A stretch of DNA of 64,000 bases from Acidobacteriota bacterium (GCA_028877275.1 JAPPFP010000004.1:32225-96224), one strand, 5' to 3'; numbered from the stretch's first letter, positions 46,402 through 55,674 are shown. The notes: a model not told the origin generated them from the sequence alone. Translations and numbers: made by a program.

Positions 46402-47836
46402 CTTCTTTCGCGCTAGTGTTCGACGTCTGCGACTCTCAACGCCATCGACCGTCCTTCTCGCGGCGCTCCTCGTTGCGGGATGTTCCGCCCCCGGCGGCGA
46501 GCCGCCCTGGCACTCGGTCCACCTGACCTGGCAGGGCGACACGTCGACGACAATGACCGTGAACCTGGTCGTCGAGGCGGAGGGCTCGGACCAGAGACTG
46601 CCACGGGCGGCAAGCGTCGAATGCCGTCCGTCGGGGACGGAGGGTCAGGCCTCCTCGGTTGCGGGGACAGCCGTCGAGATTGAAGGCGTCCCGGGCGTTC
46701 GCGTGTTCCACTTCGAACTGCGCGACCTGGAACCCGGCGCCAGCTACGACTTCACGACAACGGCCGAGGGCCGGCCCCTGGGCAACGTGCGCAGCTTCCG
46801 TACCGTGCCGCGCGATGGCCCGGTGCGTCTGGCGGCGGGCGGCGACGTTGGCACGGAACCGCTTTCGCTGGCGCTTCTGGCTGAGGCGGCGGGGCAGTCG
46901 CCGCACATGCTCGTCATCGGCGGCGACCTGGCCTACGCGAACGGGCTCGTTTCGAGGTGGCCGCGCTGGCGGACGTGGCTCGAGTACGTCACCGAGGCAC
47001 TGGTCACGCCGGAAGGCCACACGGTTCCGATGGTGCTGGCGATCGGCAACCACGAGGTCAACGTCGGCCGCGACGGCGGGGTTCCCGTGTCGGCGCCGGC
47101 GGAGCAGAAGGCACCGTTCTTCTTCGGGCTGTTCGCCCAGAACCAGGGCGTCGGAGGCGCGCCGGACGACGGCGGAGCAACGTACTTCCGGCGGGATCTG
47201 GGCTCGGTGGGAGCCCTGTACGTGCTCGACAGCGGTCACCTGGTGTCTTATCAGGACCAGGCAGCGTGGCTGGCGGCGCACATGGAGGCCGACACGGACC
47301 TGCCGACCAGACTCGCGCTCTACCATGTCCCCCTCTATCCGGCTCACCGGTCGTACGAGGGTTCGGCCGAGGGTCGGGAGGCGTGGGAGGAGGTCTTCCA
47401 TCGGGGCCGGTTGACGGTGGCGCTGGAGAACCACGACCATGTCTTGAAGCGCAGCCATCCGATCCGGCTCGGCGAAGTGGTCGGGGAGGGTGAGGGCGTG
47501 CTCTACCTGGGCGACGGCTGCATGGGCATGGACGCGCGGACCGTCGACGCCGAGGAACGCTGGTACATCGAGCGCTCGGCGAGCGAGCCGCACTTCTGGA
47601 TGGCCGAGCTGTCGCGCGAAGGAGCGATCTACCGCGCCTTCGACGAGGAGGGCCGGTTGCTCGACCTCGTAACGACGGGCGAGGTCGAGACGCCGCCCGA
47701 CGCGGGGAGCGTCGAGCTGGAGCTCGACCGGGTCATCGAGGAGTCCGCCGACGCGGCCCTGCTCCCCGGCCCTGCTTTACTGCCCCTCGCCCAGGTAGCG
47801 GTCGCACCAGTTCAGCATTTCGGCTACGACATGTAG
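46385..47836 (+). CDS. Metallophosphoesterase lipoprotein (purple acid phosphatase-like)
   Basis: 483 residues from GTG 46385 (GGAG 7 bases upstream). Lipoprotein signal LLAALLVAGCSAPGG. An N-terminal fibronectin-like domain (VHLTWQGDTSTTMTVNLVV, FHFELRDLEPGASYDFTT) precedes the metallophosphoesterase domain: AAGGDVGTEP, VIGGDLAYANG, LAIGNHEVN, LYHVPLYPAHRS and ENHDHVLKRSHP, which hold the Asp/Asn/His ligands of a binuclear metal centre. This layout matches purple acid phosphatases that hydrolyse phosphate esters outside the cytoplasm. Its last 60 bases overlap the 3' end of the convergent peptidase gene. Confidence 0.85.
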   Translation: MKPHRSFFRASVRRLRLSTPSTVLLAALLVAGCSAPGGEPPWHSVHLTWQGDTSTTMTVNLVVEAEGSDQRLPRAASVECRPSGTEGQASSVAGTAVEIEGVPGVRVFHFELRDLEPGASYDFTTTAEGRPLGNVRSFRTVPRDGPVRLAAGGDVGTEPLSLALLAEAAGQSPHMLVIGGDLAYANGLVSRWPRWRTWLEYVTEALVTPEGHTVPMVLAIGNHEVNVGRDGGVPVSAPAEQKAPFFFGLFAQNQGVGGAPDDGGATYFRRDLGSVGALYVLDSGHLVSYQDQAAWLAAHMEADTDLPTRLALYHVPLYPAHRSYEGSAEGREAWEEVFHRGRLTVALENHDHVLKRSHPIRLGEVVGEGEGVLYLGDGCMGMDARTVDAEERWYIERSASEPHFWMAELSREGAIYRAFDEEGRLLDLVTTGEVETPPDAGSVELELDRVIEESADAALLPGPALLPLAQVAVAPVQHFGYDM

Positions 47837-50197
47837 CACCGACTCCCGCGCCGCGTAGCCGTGAGACTCGTGGGGCATCGTGACGTAGCGCACCGTGGCG
47901 CCGTGGCCCTTCAGGGCCTGGTAGAAGCGTTCGGACTGGATCGGGAAGGTGCCGGAGTTGTTGTCGATCTCGCCGTGAGTGAGCAGGATCGGTTCGTTCA
48001 CCTTCTCGGCGTGGAAGAACGGCGACATCGCGGCGTAGATGTGCTGGGCTTCCCAGAAGGTGCGGCGTTCGTTCTGGAAGCCGAACGGGGTGAGTGACCG
48101 GTTGTAGGCGCCGCTGCGGGCGATGCCGGCCGCGAACAGGTCGGAGTGGGCGAGCAGGTTGGCGGTCATGAAGGCGCCGTAGCTGTGGCCGCCGACGGCG
48201 ATCCGATCGGGGTCGGCGACGCCGAGTTCGACGACCTTGTCGATCGCCGCCCTGGCGCTCGAGACGAGTTGTTCGACGTAGGTGTCGTTCGCCGTCTCTC
48301 CCTCGCCGACGATTGGCATCGTCGGTCCGTCCAGGATCGCGTAGCCCTGGGTCAGCAGCAGAAGGTGAGAGGCGCCGCGCAGGGTCGTGAACCGGTGGGG
48401 CGAGCCGGTCACCTGGCTTGCCGCGTTGACGTTGGTGAACTCGCGCGGATAGGCCCAGAGCAGCATCGGCGGGCGGTCGCCCTCCTGGTAGCTGGGCGGC
48501 AGGTAGAGGGTCGCCGACAGGCCGACGCCGTCCTCCCGCTCGTAGGTCAGCAGCCGCTTCTCGACCTGCCGGAGGATCGGCGCCGGGTCGCTGAAGTCGG
48601 TCAGGGCGCGCCGGTCGCCTGTCGAGAGGTTCGTCGCGAAGTAGTTGGGCGGCTCGGTCGTGCTCTCGCGTCGGGTCAGGAGCGAACCGCCGTCCGCTGC
48701 CAGCACGGCAACCGGCGTTTCGTAGGTCCCGGCGTCGCTGCGGAACAGGCGCTCGCCGGCCAGGGTGTCGAGGTTCAGACGGTCGACGAAGGGCAGGTCG
48801 CCTTCGGGTGACGCTCCCCGGCCCACGAGGTAGATGCTCTTGCCGTCCTGCAAGACCACGGAACTAGCGGTGCCGCCTCCAGGCCGCTGCCACGGGAAGC
48901 CCGGATCGCCGTAGCGATCCTCGGCGCTGCGGTCGAACAGCGTCCGCGGCTCGTCGCCGCCGACGTCGAGCAGGGACGTGCGGGTCCAGCGGGTCTCGCG
49001 GTCGAACTCGTTGACGAGCGCCGTGCCGTCGGCTGTCCAGGCGACGCCGGCGAAGCGGTGTTCCGTGCGCGTCAACTCCCGCGGTTCGCCGTCAAACGGC
49101 GCGTCGAGTGCGAACACGTAGTCGCGGTGCGGAACCTCGGCCTTCGGGTCGCCGCCGTCCTGCGCCTCGCTCCAGACGAGCGTGGCCGGCGCCGTGGGAT
49201 TCCAGCGGTGACCACGCGGCCCGGTGGGAACGCCGCCGATCGGCACGGCGTCGGCCAGCGGCAGGGTCGCCACCGTTGCGGCGTTGCCGCCGTCCCGGGC
49301 CCACACCTCGACCGCACGCGGGAAACGGCTCGCGGGGTGCAGCCACGAGAACGGCCGCTCGAGACGCTCCACGAGGACGTGGCGGCCGTCGGGAGCGCCG
49401 GAAACGCGCATGAAGAGCCCGGGTTCGCCGATCGAGGTCCTCGATCCGGTGGCCAGGTCGACGGTCTCGATCCGGCTCGTGAAGTGGTACTCGAACAGCG
49501 CTTCGTCGTAGGGGTTGGAGAGCAGATCCTGGTAGGTGCGTACCGGCGACAGGCGCCCGTCGTGCTCCTGGATGTTCGGTCCGTCGGGCTGCCGCGGTGG
49601 CGAGGGTGGCGCGCCCCTGCCGGGCATTCGGAAGCGGCAGAGGACGCCGCTCGAATCGAACAGCCACTGGCAAGGGTTCCCCCACGTCGCATTGAGCGAC
49701 GCCGAGGTCAGCGCTCTCGGCTTGCCACTTCCGATGTCGACGACCCAGAGCTCGATCCCCGTGTCGCGGAGGACGGCGTAGGAGAGGTGGGAGCCGTCGG
49801 GAGAGAACTGCGGCCAACCGAGCGTCGTGCCGCGGGGCGCGTCGATCCGGACGCCGGCGTCGATCGGCTCGCCGTCGATTCGTCGAAGCGTCAGCGCTGA
49901 GGTCTCGGGCGCCCGCCACGGGCCGCTGTTGCGCGGATCGATCCGGTAACCAGCCAGACGCTCAAGCGGCCGCGCCTGCCAGGAGATCGGCGGCATGCTC
50001 CGTCGCTCCGTCAGCACGATGACGTCCCGGTTCGGGCTGACGAGCACGCCGGGAGTCGGCGGCGCGTCGAGGATGTCGACGATCTCCCGCGGCGGGTTGA
50101 GATAGCCGCCGGCAGGGCCGGGGTGCGACTGTGCCGCGGCCGCGTCGATGAAGGTGAAAGCGAGTAGCGAGCAGGCGATGCCGATAGCTGATCTCAT
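47777..50197 (-). CDS. S9-family (prolyl oligopeptidase-like) exported peptidase
   Basis: 806 residues. The signal peptide (IGIACSLLAFTFIDAAAA) and GGGGGAG just upstream fix the start at 50197. An N-terminal beta-propeller (LGWPQFSPDGSHLSYAVLRDTGIELWVVDIG and following TolB-like repeats) covers the catalytic alpha/beta-hydrolase domain: nucleophile Ser672 in GGHSYGAFMTANL, acid Asp in THGEIDNNSGT, His in MPHESHGYAARES. It probably cleaves peptides after proline or dipeptides in the periplasm. Antisense extension into the GlnE gene is an open frame only, not part of this protein. Confidence 0.88.
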   Translation of the reverse strand: MRSAIGIACSLLAFTFIDAAAAQSHPGPAGGYLNPPREIVDILDAPPTPGVLVSPNRDVIVLTERRSMPPISWQARPLERLAGYRIDPRNSGPWRAPETSALTLRRIDGEPIDAGVRIDAPRGTTLGWPQFSPDGSHLSYAVLRDTGIELWVVDIGSGKPRALTSASLNATWGNPCQWLFDSSGVLCRFRMPGRGAPPSPPRQPDGPNIQEHDGRLSPVRTYQDLLSNPYDEALFEYHFTSRIETVDLATGSRTSIGEPGLFMRVSGAPDGRHVLVERLERPFSWLHPASRFPRAVEVWARDGGNAATVATLPLADAVPIGGVPTGPRGHRWNPTAPATLVWSEAQDGGDPKAEVPHRDYVFALDAPFDGEPRELTRTEHRFAGVAWTADGTALVNEFDRETRWTRTSLLDVGGDEPRTLFDRSAEDRYGDPGFPWQRPGGGTASSVVLQDGKSIYLVGRGASPEGDLPFVDRLNLDTLAGERLFRSDAGTYETPVAVLAADGGSLLTRRESTTEPPNYFATNLSTGDRRALTDFSDPAPILRQVEKRLLTYEREDGVGLSATLYLPPSYQEGDRPPMLLWAYPREFTNVNAASQVTGSPHRFTTLRGASHLLLLTQGYAILDGPTMPIVGEGETANDTYVEQLVSSARAAIDKVVELGVADPDRIAVGGHSYGAFMTANLLAHSDLFAAGIARSGAYNRSLTPFGFQNERRTFWEAQHIYAAMSPFFHAEKVNEPILLTHGEIDNNSGTFPIQSERFYQALKGHGATVRYVTMPHESHGYAARESVLHVVAEMLNWCDRYLGEGQ

Positions 50198-50317
50198 GGC
50201 GAACTCCCCCGTCAGGACTTCGTGAACCATACCGGCGATGTCCAACTTGCGGTCGCACCGTTCGCTAGCATCCTGCCTCCGCCGCTGTCGGCGGGCCAGC
50301 GATGAGGAGAAACCGCC

Positions 50318-53300
50318 GTGAACTCGCGCCTTGAGCAAGCGATCGAGGCCTTCGCGGCCATGGACATCGAGAACGCCGAGGATCCGCGGGAGACGCTCGC
50401 GCTCTCGCAGCGCGACATCCTGCGCGAGTACGCGCCGGCCTACGCCCGCTGGCTCGATGCGCATCCGGACGCGGATGAGGGGCTCTTTCCCGTCGAGCAG
50501 GAATCGGTGGACGAGCAGCGCGAGCGCATGGCGGCGCTCCGGCCGGAGCCGGAGGAGGACGTCCGCCGCTGGCTCCGCGTGCTTCGCTATCGCGAGCTGA
50601 TCCGGGTCGCGGTCGCCGACTTCAGCGGCCTCGACGACTTTGCCGCGACGACGCAGAAGATCTCCCAGGTGGCGGACGTCTGCGTCCAGCGGGCGCTCGA
50701 TGCGACCGGCCTGGACAGGGAGCCGTTCGCGGTGATCGCGATGGGCAAGTGGGGCGGGCTGGAAGTCAACTACAGCTCGGACATCGATGCCCTGTTCGTG
50801 GCTTCGGACGACGTCGACCAGGAGGCCCTGCACCGGTTGCAGCGGCAGGCGCCGCAGTTCATTCGCCTGATCTCCGACAACACGGGCGACGGCTTCGTCT
50901 TCCGCGTGGACATGCGGTTGCGACCGGAGGGGAAGATGGGCCCCCTGGTGCGGACGGTGGGGCAGTACCTCCGCTTCTACGAGCGCTACGGGATGAACTG
51001 GACGTTCCAGGCGCTGATCAAGGCGCGCTTCGCCGGTGGCGACGCGGCCGCGGCCAGGGCACTGATCGACGGTACCCGGCGTTTCGTCTTCGATCCGGAA
51101 AGATCGCCGGAGACCCTCCTGCGGGAGGTCTTCGAGATGAAGCAGATGATCGAGAAGTCGCTCCGCTCCAAGGGCACGGAGGTCGGCAACGTCAAGCTCG
51201 GCGCCGGCAGCATCCGCGACATCGAGTTCATCGTCCAGCTGCTGCAGCTTTACCACGGTGCTTCCAACAAGAGCCTGCGCTCGCCGAACACGCTGCGGGC
51301 CATGTCGCGGCTGCGGGCGCACCGCGTCATCACGAAGGAGGAGTACGACCGGTTGCGCGAGGCCTACATCTTCCTGCGGGTCGTCGAGCACGTGTTGCAG
51401 TTGGAACGCGACCTGCCGGTACGCCAGCTTCCGCGAGAGCCGAAACAGTGGGCGACATTCCAGTGGCGGGTTGCCTTCGCACTGCGCCAGCCGCTCGACA
51501 CGCTCGATCTGGGCGGCCGCTACGAAGAGACGGCGGCCGAAGTGCGGCGCATCTTCGGCGAGTTCTTCGACGAGACGATCGACTTCCTGGAACGCAAGCA
51601 CCAGGTGCGGGAACGCTGCCCCGACCTGCCGGCGGAGCTCATCGACGAGCACTTCCAGCGCCTCGAGAGTGCCTACTTTCTCGCTCACCCGGTGGAGGAG
51701 GTTGCGCGCCACGTGAAGCTGATCCACGAACTCGACGGCGAGCGATTGTGCCGGGTCGACGTGCGGCACGTCGGTTCGACCCGCCGGGTGACGGTGGTGG
51801 CCAATGACTACCAGGGGGAGTTCGCCAAGATCTGCGGCCTGCTCGCGGCCTACGGCCAATCGATCCTGAGCGGCAGTTCCTACACCTACCAGGACGCGGG
51901 CGACATGGAGTTCTACCGGCGGGCCGGAAGGGCGGAGCGGCGTCGTTCGCCGGGGACGCGCGACCGGCGCGGCCGTCAGCGTCGTCGCAGGGAACAGAAA
52001 CCGCGGCCATCTATGCATGGCCCCACGCGCATCGTGTACTCCGCGGAAGTTCAGCCTGCCCCGGCTCACGCTTCCCGCGTCTTCTCGTGGACCGACTTCG
52101 AGCGGGATCTGAACAGGCTTCTCGGCCTGCTGGCCGAGGGTGACGCTCAGCGCGCCAACGAGGAACTGACCCTCCGCGTGATGGAGGCCGCCCGCCTGAC
52201 CGATCCGGACGCGGATGCGGAACAGGTCATGCCTCCCATATCGATCTCGGTCGACAACGAGTCGGATGAGCACTGCACGGTTCTCGAGATCCGAAGTCCC
52301 GACAGCTTCATGTTCCTCTTCGAGTTCGCCAACGTTCTCTCGACCCGGGACTACTGGATCGACAAGGTGGAGTTCGACACGGTCGACGGCGAAGTCCGCG
52401 ATCGCCTGTTCGTGACCACGCGGAGCGGCGGAAAGATCGAGGACCGCATCGGCGTCGACCATCTCCGGCTCACGGTGACGCTGATGAAGCAGTTCGCGCG
52501 GCGGCTGGCGGTGGCCCCGAACCCGCAGCTCGCCCTGCGGCAGTTCGGGGCCTTGATCGACGCGGCCTGCGAGCAGGTTGCCGATCCGACGCAGGCCCTG
52601 GCGTCGTCGCTCGACGAACTGGCGCGCGTGTTGGGGGCCGGCACCTGGCTTTGGGAGGAGTTCCTGCGCCGGCAGCACGAGAACCTGATGCCGTTACTCG
52701 AAGGCATGGCCGATCTCGACCTGGGCGCCGGACGGAAGAACCTGGAGAGCCGCCTCGATGCCGCGCTCGAAGCACAGGAGGCGCCGGACGAGGCCCTCAA
52801 CCGCTTCAAGGACGACGAGATCGGGCGGATCGACATGCGGCACCTGACGCGACGCATCGAGCGCTTCAGCGACTTCGGCGAAGAACTCTCGACGCTCTCC
52901 GATGTCGTGCTCACGCGGGCGGCGGCCGAAGCGGTCGGCGAGACGGCAAGGGACGGGGCGGAGCCCGGAGCCTGGTGCCTGTGCGCGCTTGGCAAGTGGG
53001 GTGGACGCGATCTCGGGTACGCGTCGGACATCGAGTTGATGTTCGTCTGGGACGCTGAACGGTCGCGGCTGGCTCAGGCGGGTGAGTTCTACGAGAGGGC
53101 GGCGCGGCGGCTGGCGCGGTTGATCCGCGCCAAACGGGACGGGATCTTCGAACTCGACTGGCGGCTGCGGCCGGGCGGTGCTTCGTCGCCGCTTGCCGCC
53201 TCGTTTCAGCGCTTCGTCTCGTACTACAGCTTCGATGGCGAGGCCGATCCGTACGAACGTCAGGCGCTCGTCCGGCTTCGGACCGTTGCCGGCGACCCCG

Positions 53301-53815
53301 ACCTGGCCGGCCGAGTGGAGGCGCACCGCCAGCAGTTCGTCTTCGATCCGCGTCCGCACGACGTCGCGCGGATCCGGCATCTCAGGAACCGGCAGCGGTC
53401 GGAACTCACAACGCGCGGTACGACGAACGCCAAGTTCAGCGCCGGCGGCCTGCTGGACGCAGAGTACTTCGTCCAGGTGCGGCAGATCGCGGCCGGCGCC
53501 GGCGACGCGGAGGTGCGGCAGACGAACACCCTCGACGCGGTTCACGCGCTCCACGAGCGCGGCCACCTGTCGGCTGACGAGTTCGAGCAGATCAGCGAGG
53601 GCTACCGGCTTCTGCGCGCGGTGATCAACTGCCTGCGGATCGTCCGCGGGCACAGCAAGGACCTCGTGATTCCCCCGGCGGATACGAGGGAGTTCCGCTT
53701 CCTGGCACGGCGGCTGCACAGCCTCGGACAGCTGCCGGACGAGGAGGGCGCCTGGGACCGGATCGCCGAGCACATGCGGTCGCTCGAGCGTCTGTTCGAC
53801 GGGCTGTCGGACTGA
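50318..53815 (+). CDS. glnE: GlnE-family glutamine synthetase adenylyltransferase with GlnD-like ACT tandem
   Basis: 1165 residues from GTG 50318 with AGGAG at 50305-50309. Two nucleotidyltransferase halves as in E. coli GlnE: the N-terminal (deadenylylase-type) motif AMGKWGG at 141-147 with SSDID (Asp155, Asp157), RVDMRLRPEGKMGPL near 196-210, and NVKLGAGSIRDIEFIVQLLQ at 291; the C-terminal (adenylylase-type) motif ALGKWGGRDLGYASDIELMF with Asp904 and Glu906 where the second metal ligand is usually Asp. Between them, residues about 485-715 read like the two ACT domains of GlnD: RRVTVVANDYQGEFAKICGLL with YTYQDAGD, an Arg-rich linker (533-562), then ISISVDNESDEHCTVLEI and GEVRDRLFVTTRSGGKIED. 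E. coli GlnE has no such insert. Convergent with the AmtB-PII operon. GlnE adenylylates and deadenylylates glutamine synthetase. Confidence 0.85.
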   Translation: MNSRLEQAIEAFAAMDIENAEDPRETLALSQRDILREYAPAYARWLDAHPDADEGLFPVEQESVDEQRERMAALRPEPEEDVRRWLRVLRYRELIRVAVADFSGLDDFAATTQKISQVADVCVQRALDATGLDREPFAVIAMGKWGGLEVNYSSDIDALFVASDDVDQEALHRLQRQAPQFIRLISDNTGDGFVFRVDMRLRPEGKMGPLVRTVGQYLRFYERYGMNWTFQALIKARFAGGDAAAARALIDGTRRFVFDPERSPETLLREVFEMKQMIEKSLRSKGTEVGNVKLGAGSIRDIEFIVQLLQLYHGASNKSLRSPNTLRAMSRLRAHRVITKEEYDRLREAYIFLRVVEHVLQLERDLPVRQLPREPKQWATFQWRVAFALRQPLDTLDLGGRYEETAAEVRRIFGEFFDETIDFLERKHQVRERCPDLPAELIDEHFQRLESAYFLAHPVEEVARHVKLIHELDGERLCRVDVRHVGSTRRVTVVANDYQGEFAKICGLLAAYGQSILSGSSYTYQDAGDMEFYRRAGRAERRRSPGTRDRRGRQRRRREQKPRPSMHGPTRIVYSAEVQPAPAHASRVFSWTDFERDLNRLLGLLAEGDAQRANEELTLRVMEAARLTDPDADAEQVMPPISISVDNESDEHCTVLEIRSPDSFMFLFEFANVLSTRDYWIDKVEFDTVDGEVRDRLFVTTRSGGKIEDRIGVDHLRLTVTLMKQFARRLAVAPNPQLALRQFGALIDAACEQVADPTQALASSLDELARVLGAGTWLWEEFLRRQHENLMPLLEGMADLDLGAGRKNLESRLDAALEAQEAPDEALNRFKDDEIGRIDMRHLTRRIERFSDFGEELSTLSDVVLTRAAAEAVGETARDGAEPGAWCLCALGKWGGRDLGYASDIELMFVWDAERSRLAQAGEFYERAARRLARLIRAKRDGIFELDWRLRPGGASSPLAASFQRFVSYYSFDGEADPYERQALVRLRTVAGDPDLAGRVEAHRQQFVFDPRPHDVARIRHLRNRQRSELTTRGTTNAKFSAGGLLDAEYFVQVRQIAAGAGDAEVRQTNTLDAVHALHERGHLSADEFEQISEGYRLLRAVINCLRIVRGHSKDLVIPPADTREFRFLARRLHSLGQLPDEEGAWDRIAEHMRSLERLFDGLSD

Positions 53816-53823
53816 AAAGGAAA

Positions 53824-53856
53824 GCGCGCCGGGGAGCGGCAGCTCCCGCGACGCGC
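53824..53856. terminator. Terminator-like hairpin between convergent glnE and PII gene
   Basis: GGGAGC-GGCA-GCTCCC at 53832-53847 within a larger GC-rich imperfect stem (GCGCGCC ... GACGCGCC). It sits between the stops of two convergent genes and may end transcription both ways. No long T-run is present. Confidence 0.5.
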
Positions 53857-53882
53857 CTTCCTGGTCTACGCGATGGCCGGGG

Positions 53883-54224
53883 CTAGCCGATCGCCACGTT
53901 CCCGGTTTCGCCCGTGCGGATCCGGATCGTCTCTTCGAGCGGCATCACGAAGATCTTGCCGTCTCCGACCCGGCCGGTCTTGGCCCCCCTTGTGATGGCG
54001 TCGATCACGATGTCGACGTAGTCGTCGTTCACCGCGATCTCGACCTTCAGCTTGCGCAGCAGGGCGCCCGCTTCCTTGTGGCCGCGATAGATCTCGGAGA
54101 CGCCCCGCTGGCGGCCTCGTCCCATCACGTTGGAGACGGTCAGCAGGTGAATCTCCTTCTGTTCCAGGAGATCGAGGACCTCCTGCATCCGGTCGGGCTG
54201 AACGATTGCCACGATGTACTTCAT
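53883..54224 (-). CDS. glnK: PII-family nitrogen regulator lacking Tyr51
   Basis: 113 residues, collinear with E. coli GlnB. The T-loop reads GRGRQRGVSEIYRGHKEAGALLRK: Gln39, Tyr46 and Lys58 (2-oxoglutarate/ATP contacts) are kept, but residue 51, the Tyr uridylylated by GlnD, is Glu. The B- and C-loops AKTGRVGDGKIFVMPLEETIRIRTGETG are intact, so ATP/ADP and 2-oxoglutarate binding should be preserved. It probably gates AmtB by direct binding, without uridylylation at the canonical site. AAGGAGG precedes the start; AmtB ends 18 bases upstream. The symbol glnK is positional, by linkage to amtB. Confidence 0.93.
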   Translation of the reverse strand: MKYIVAIVQPDRMQEVLDLLEQKEIHLLTVSNVMGRGRQRGVSEIYRGHKEAGALLRKLKVEIAVNDDYVDIVIDAITRGAKTGRVGDGKIFVMPLEETIRIRTGETGNVAIG

Positions 54225-54242
54225 GTCATTCCTCCTTCGGCC

Positions 54243-55583
54243 CTAGTCAACCAGGGTGTAGGCGTTTTCGCGGTGGTCGGTGAGGTCGAGACCGATCCGC
54301 TCCTCGTCGTCGCTGACACGCAGACCGACGATCAGATCGACGATCTTGAGCAGGACGAAGGACACGACGGCGGCCCAGACGATGGTGAAGAGAACGGCCT
54401 TGAGCTGAATCAGGACCTGTCCGGCGTTGCCGTAGAACAGGCCGTTCGCGTCGTTGCCGGGCACCATGTCCGTGGCCCAGAGGCCGGCTGCGACCGCGCC
54501 CCACATGCCGGCGACGCCGTGGACGCCGAACACGTCCAGCGAGTCGTCGTAGCCGAGCTTCGACTTGAGCCAGGTGACCGCGAGGTAGGCGAACACGGAA
54601 GCGCCGGCGCCGACGCCGATGGCGCCGATGGCGCTGACCGAGCCGCAGGCCGGCGTGATCGCCACGAGTCCGGCGACGGCGCCGGTGATCACGCCCAGGA
54701 GCGTCGGCTTCGAGTCGCGGATCCAGTCGATCAGACCCCAGGCGGCGGCTGCAGTGGCCGTGGCGACCTGGGTGACGACGAAGGCGTTGGCGGCTGATCC
54801 GTTCGCCGCGAGGGCGCTGCCGGCGTTGAAACCGAACCAACCGAACCAGAGCAGCCCGGTGCCGAGGACGGCAAAGGGCAGGTTGTGGGGCGGCGAGGTA
54901 TGCACCGGATAGTCGCGCCGCCGGCCAAGGACCATCGCCGCGACCAGGGCGGAAACGCCGGCGTTGATGTGGACCACGGTGCCGCCCGCGAAGTCGAGGG
55001 CGCCGTCGCCGCCGAGGCCGAAGAAGCCTTCCGAACCGCCCCAGACCCAGTGACAGACCGGAGCGTAGACGACCAGCAGCCAGGCGGCCATGAACAGGCA
55101 GATGGCGCTGAACTTCATTCGCTCGGCGAAAGCGCCGATCATGAGCGCCGGCGTGATGATCGCGAACATGCCCTGGAAGATCATGAACAGGGGCGCCGGG
55201 ATGCCGGTGCCGTCCCAGACCTCATAGCCGAGGCCGCTTAACAGGAAGTAGTCGCCGCCGCCGATCACGCCGCCGAGGGCGTCGGAACCGAAGGCGAGAC
55301 TGAAGCCGACGACGACCCAGAGCACGGTCATCAGACCCATGCACAGGAAGCACTGCATGAGGATCGAGAGAACGTTCTTGCGGCGGACCAGTCCGCCATA
55401 GAAGAACGCCAGTCCCGGCGTCATCAGCAGCACCAGGGCGCTGGCGGCCAGCATCCACGCCGTGTCGCCGGTGTCCACGCCGTCCTGCGCTGCTGCCGGC
55501 GAAGCGGCCAGCAGGGCCAGGAGCAACGTCAGTCCCAGGGCCGGACCCAGACGAAACGTCCGGCCTCGCGTTCTGAAGCTCAT
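54243..55583 (-). CDS. amtB: Ammonium transporter AmtB
   Basis: 446 residues with an N-terminal signal peptide (LTLLLALLAASPAAAQDG) and 11 TM segments: VLLMTPGLAFFYGGLVRRKNVL, the twin-His residues in FAGGTVVHINAGVSALVA and DVFGVHGVAGMWGA, and WFGWFGFNAGSALA. It carries NH4+/NH3 across the inner membrane at low concentration. Cotranscribed with the PII gene downstream. GAGGAGG precedes the ATG. The 335-base upstream region holds a sigma-54-like site. Two amine oxidases, which release ammonia, are encoded immediately upstream on the same strand. Confidence 0.95.
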   Translation of the reverse strand: MSFRTRGRTFRLGPALGLTLLLALLAASPAAAQDGVDTGDTAWMLAASALVLLMTPGLAFFYGGLVRRKNVLSILMQCFLCMGLMTVLWVVVGFSLAFGSDALGGVIGGGDYFLLSGLGYEVWDGTGIPAPLFMIFQGMFAIITPALMIGAFAERMKFSAICLFMAAWLLVVYAPVCHWVWGGSEGFFGLGGDGALDFAGGTVVHINAGVSALVAAMVLGRRRDYPVHTSPPHNLPFAVLGTGLLWFGWFGFNAGSALAANGSAANAFVVTQVATATAAAAWGLIDWIRDSKPTLLGVITGAVAGLVAITPACGSVSAIGAIGVGAGASVFAYLAVTWLKSKLGYDDSLDVFGVHGVAGMWGAVAAGLWATDMVPGNDANGLFYGNAGQVLIQLKAVLFTIVWAAVVSFVLLKIVDLIVGLRVSDDEERIGLDLTDHRENAYTLVD

Positions 55584-55674
55584 TCGAGTACCTCCTCGTA
55601 GTCGGTTGGCCAGGGCCGAGCGTCGGCCAGGCGTACCCGCGGCGGGCTCTTCCGGGGCGGGCGTTCCCGGGAGT

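Noticed and set aside
51910..52010. Possible frameshift in glnE at the Arg-rich stretch (residues 533-562)
   Set aside because: The other two frames give no better ACT-like continuation and the frame resumes with a sensible linker and second ACT segment, so an in-frame charged linker is more likely. Sequencing error cannot be excluded.
47777..52678. A single 1633-residue minus-strand frame covering the S9 peptidase and the 5' half of glnE
   Set aside because: Only the last 806 residues match a family and start at a signal peptide with a ribosome binding site; the rest is antisense to glnE.
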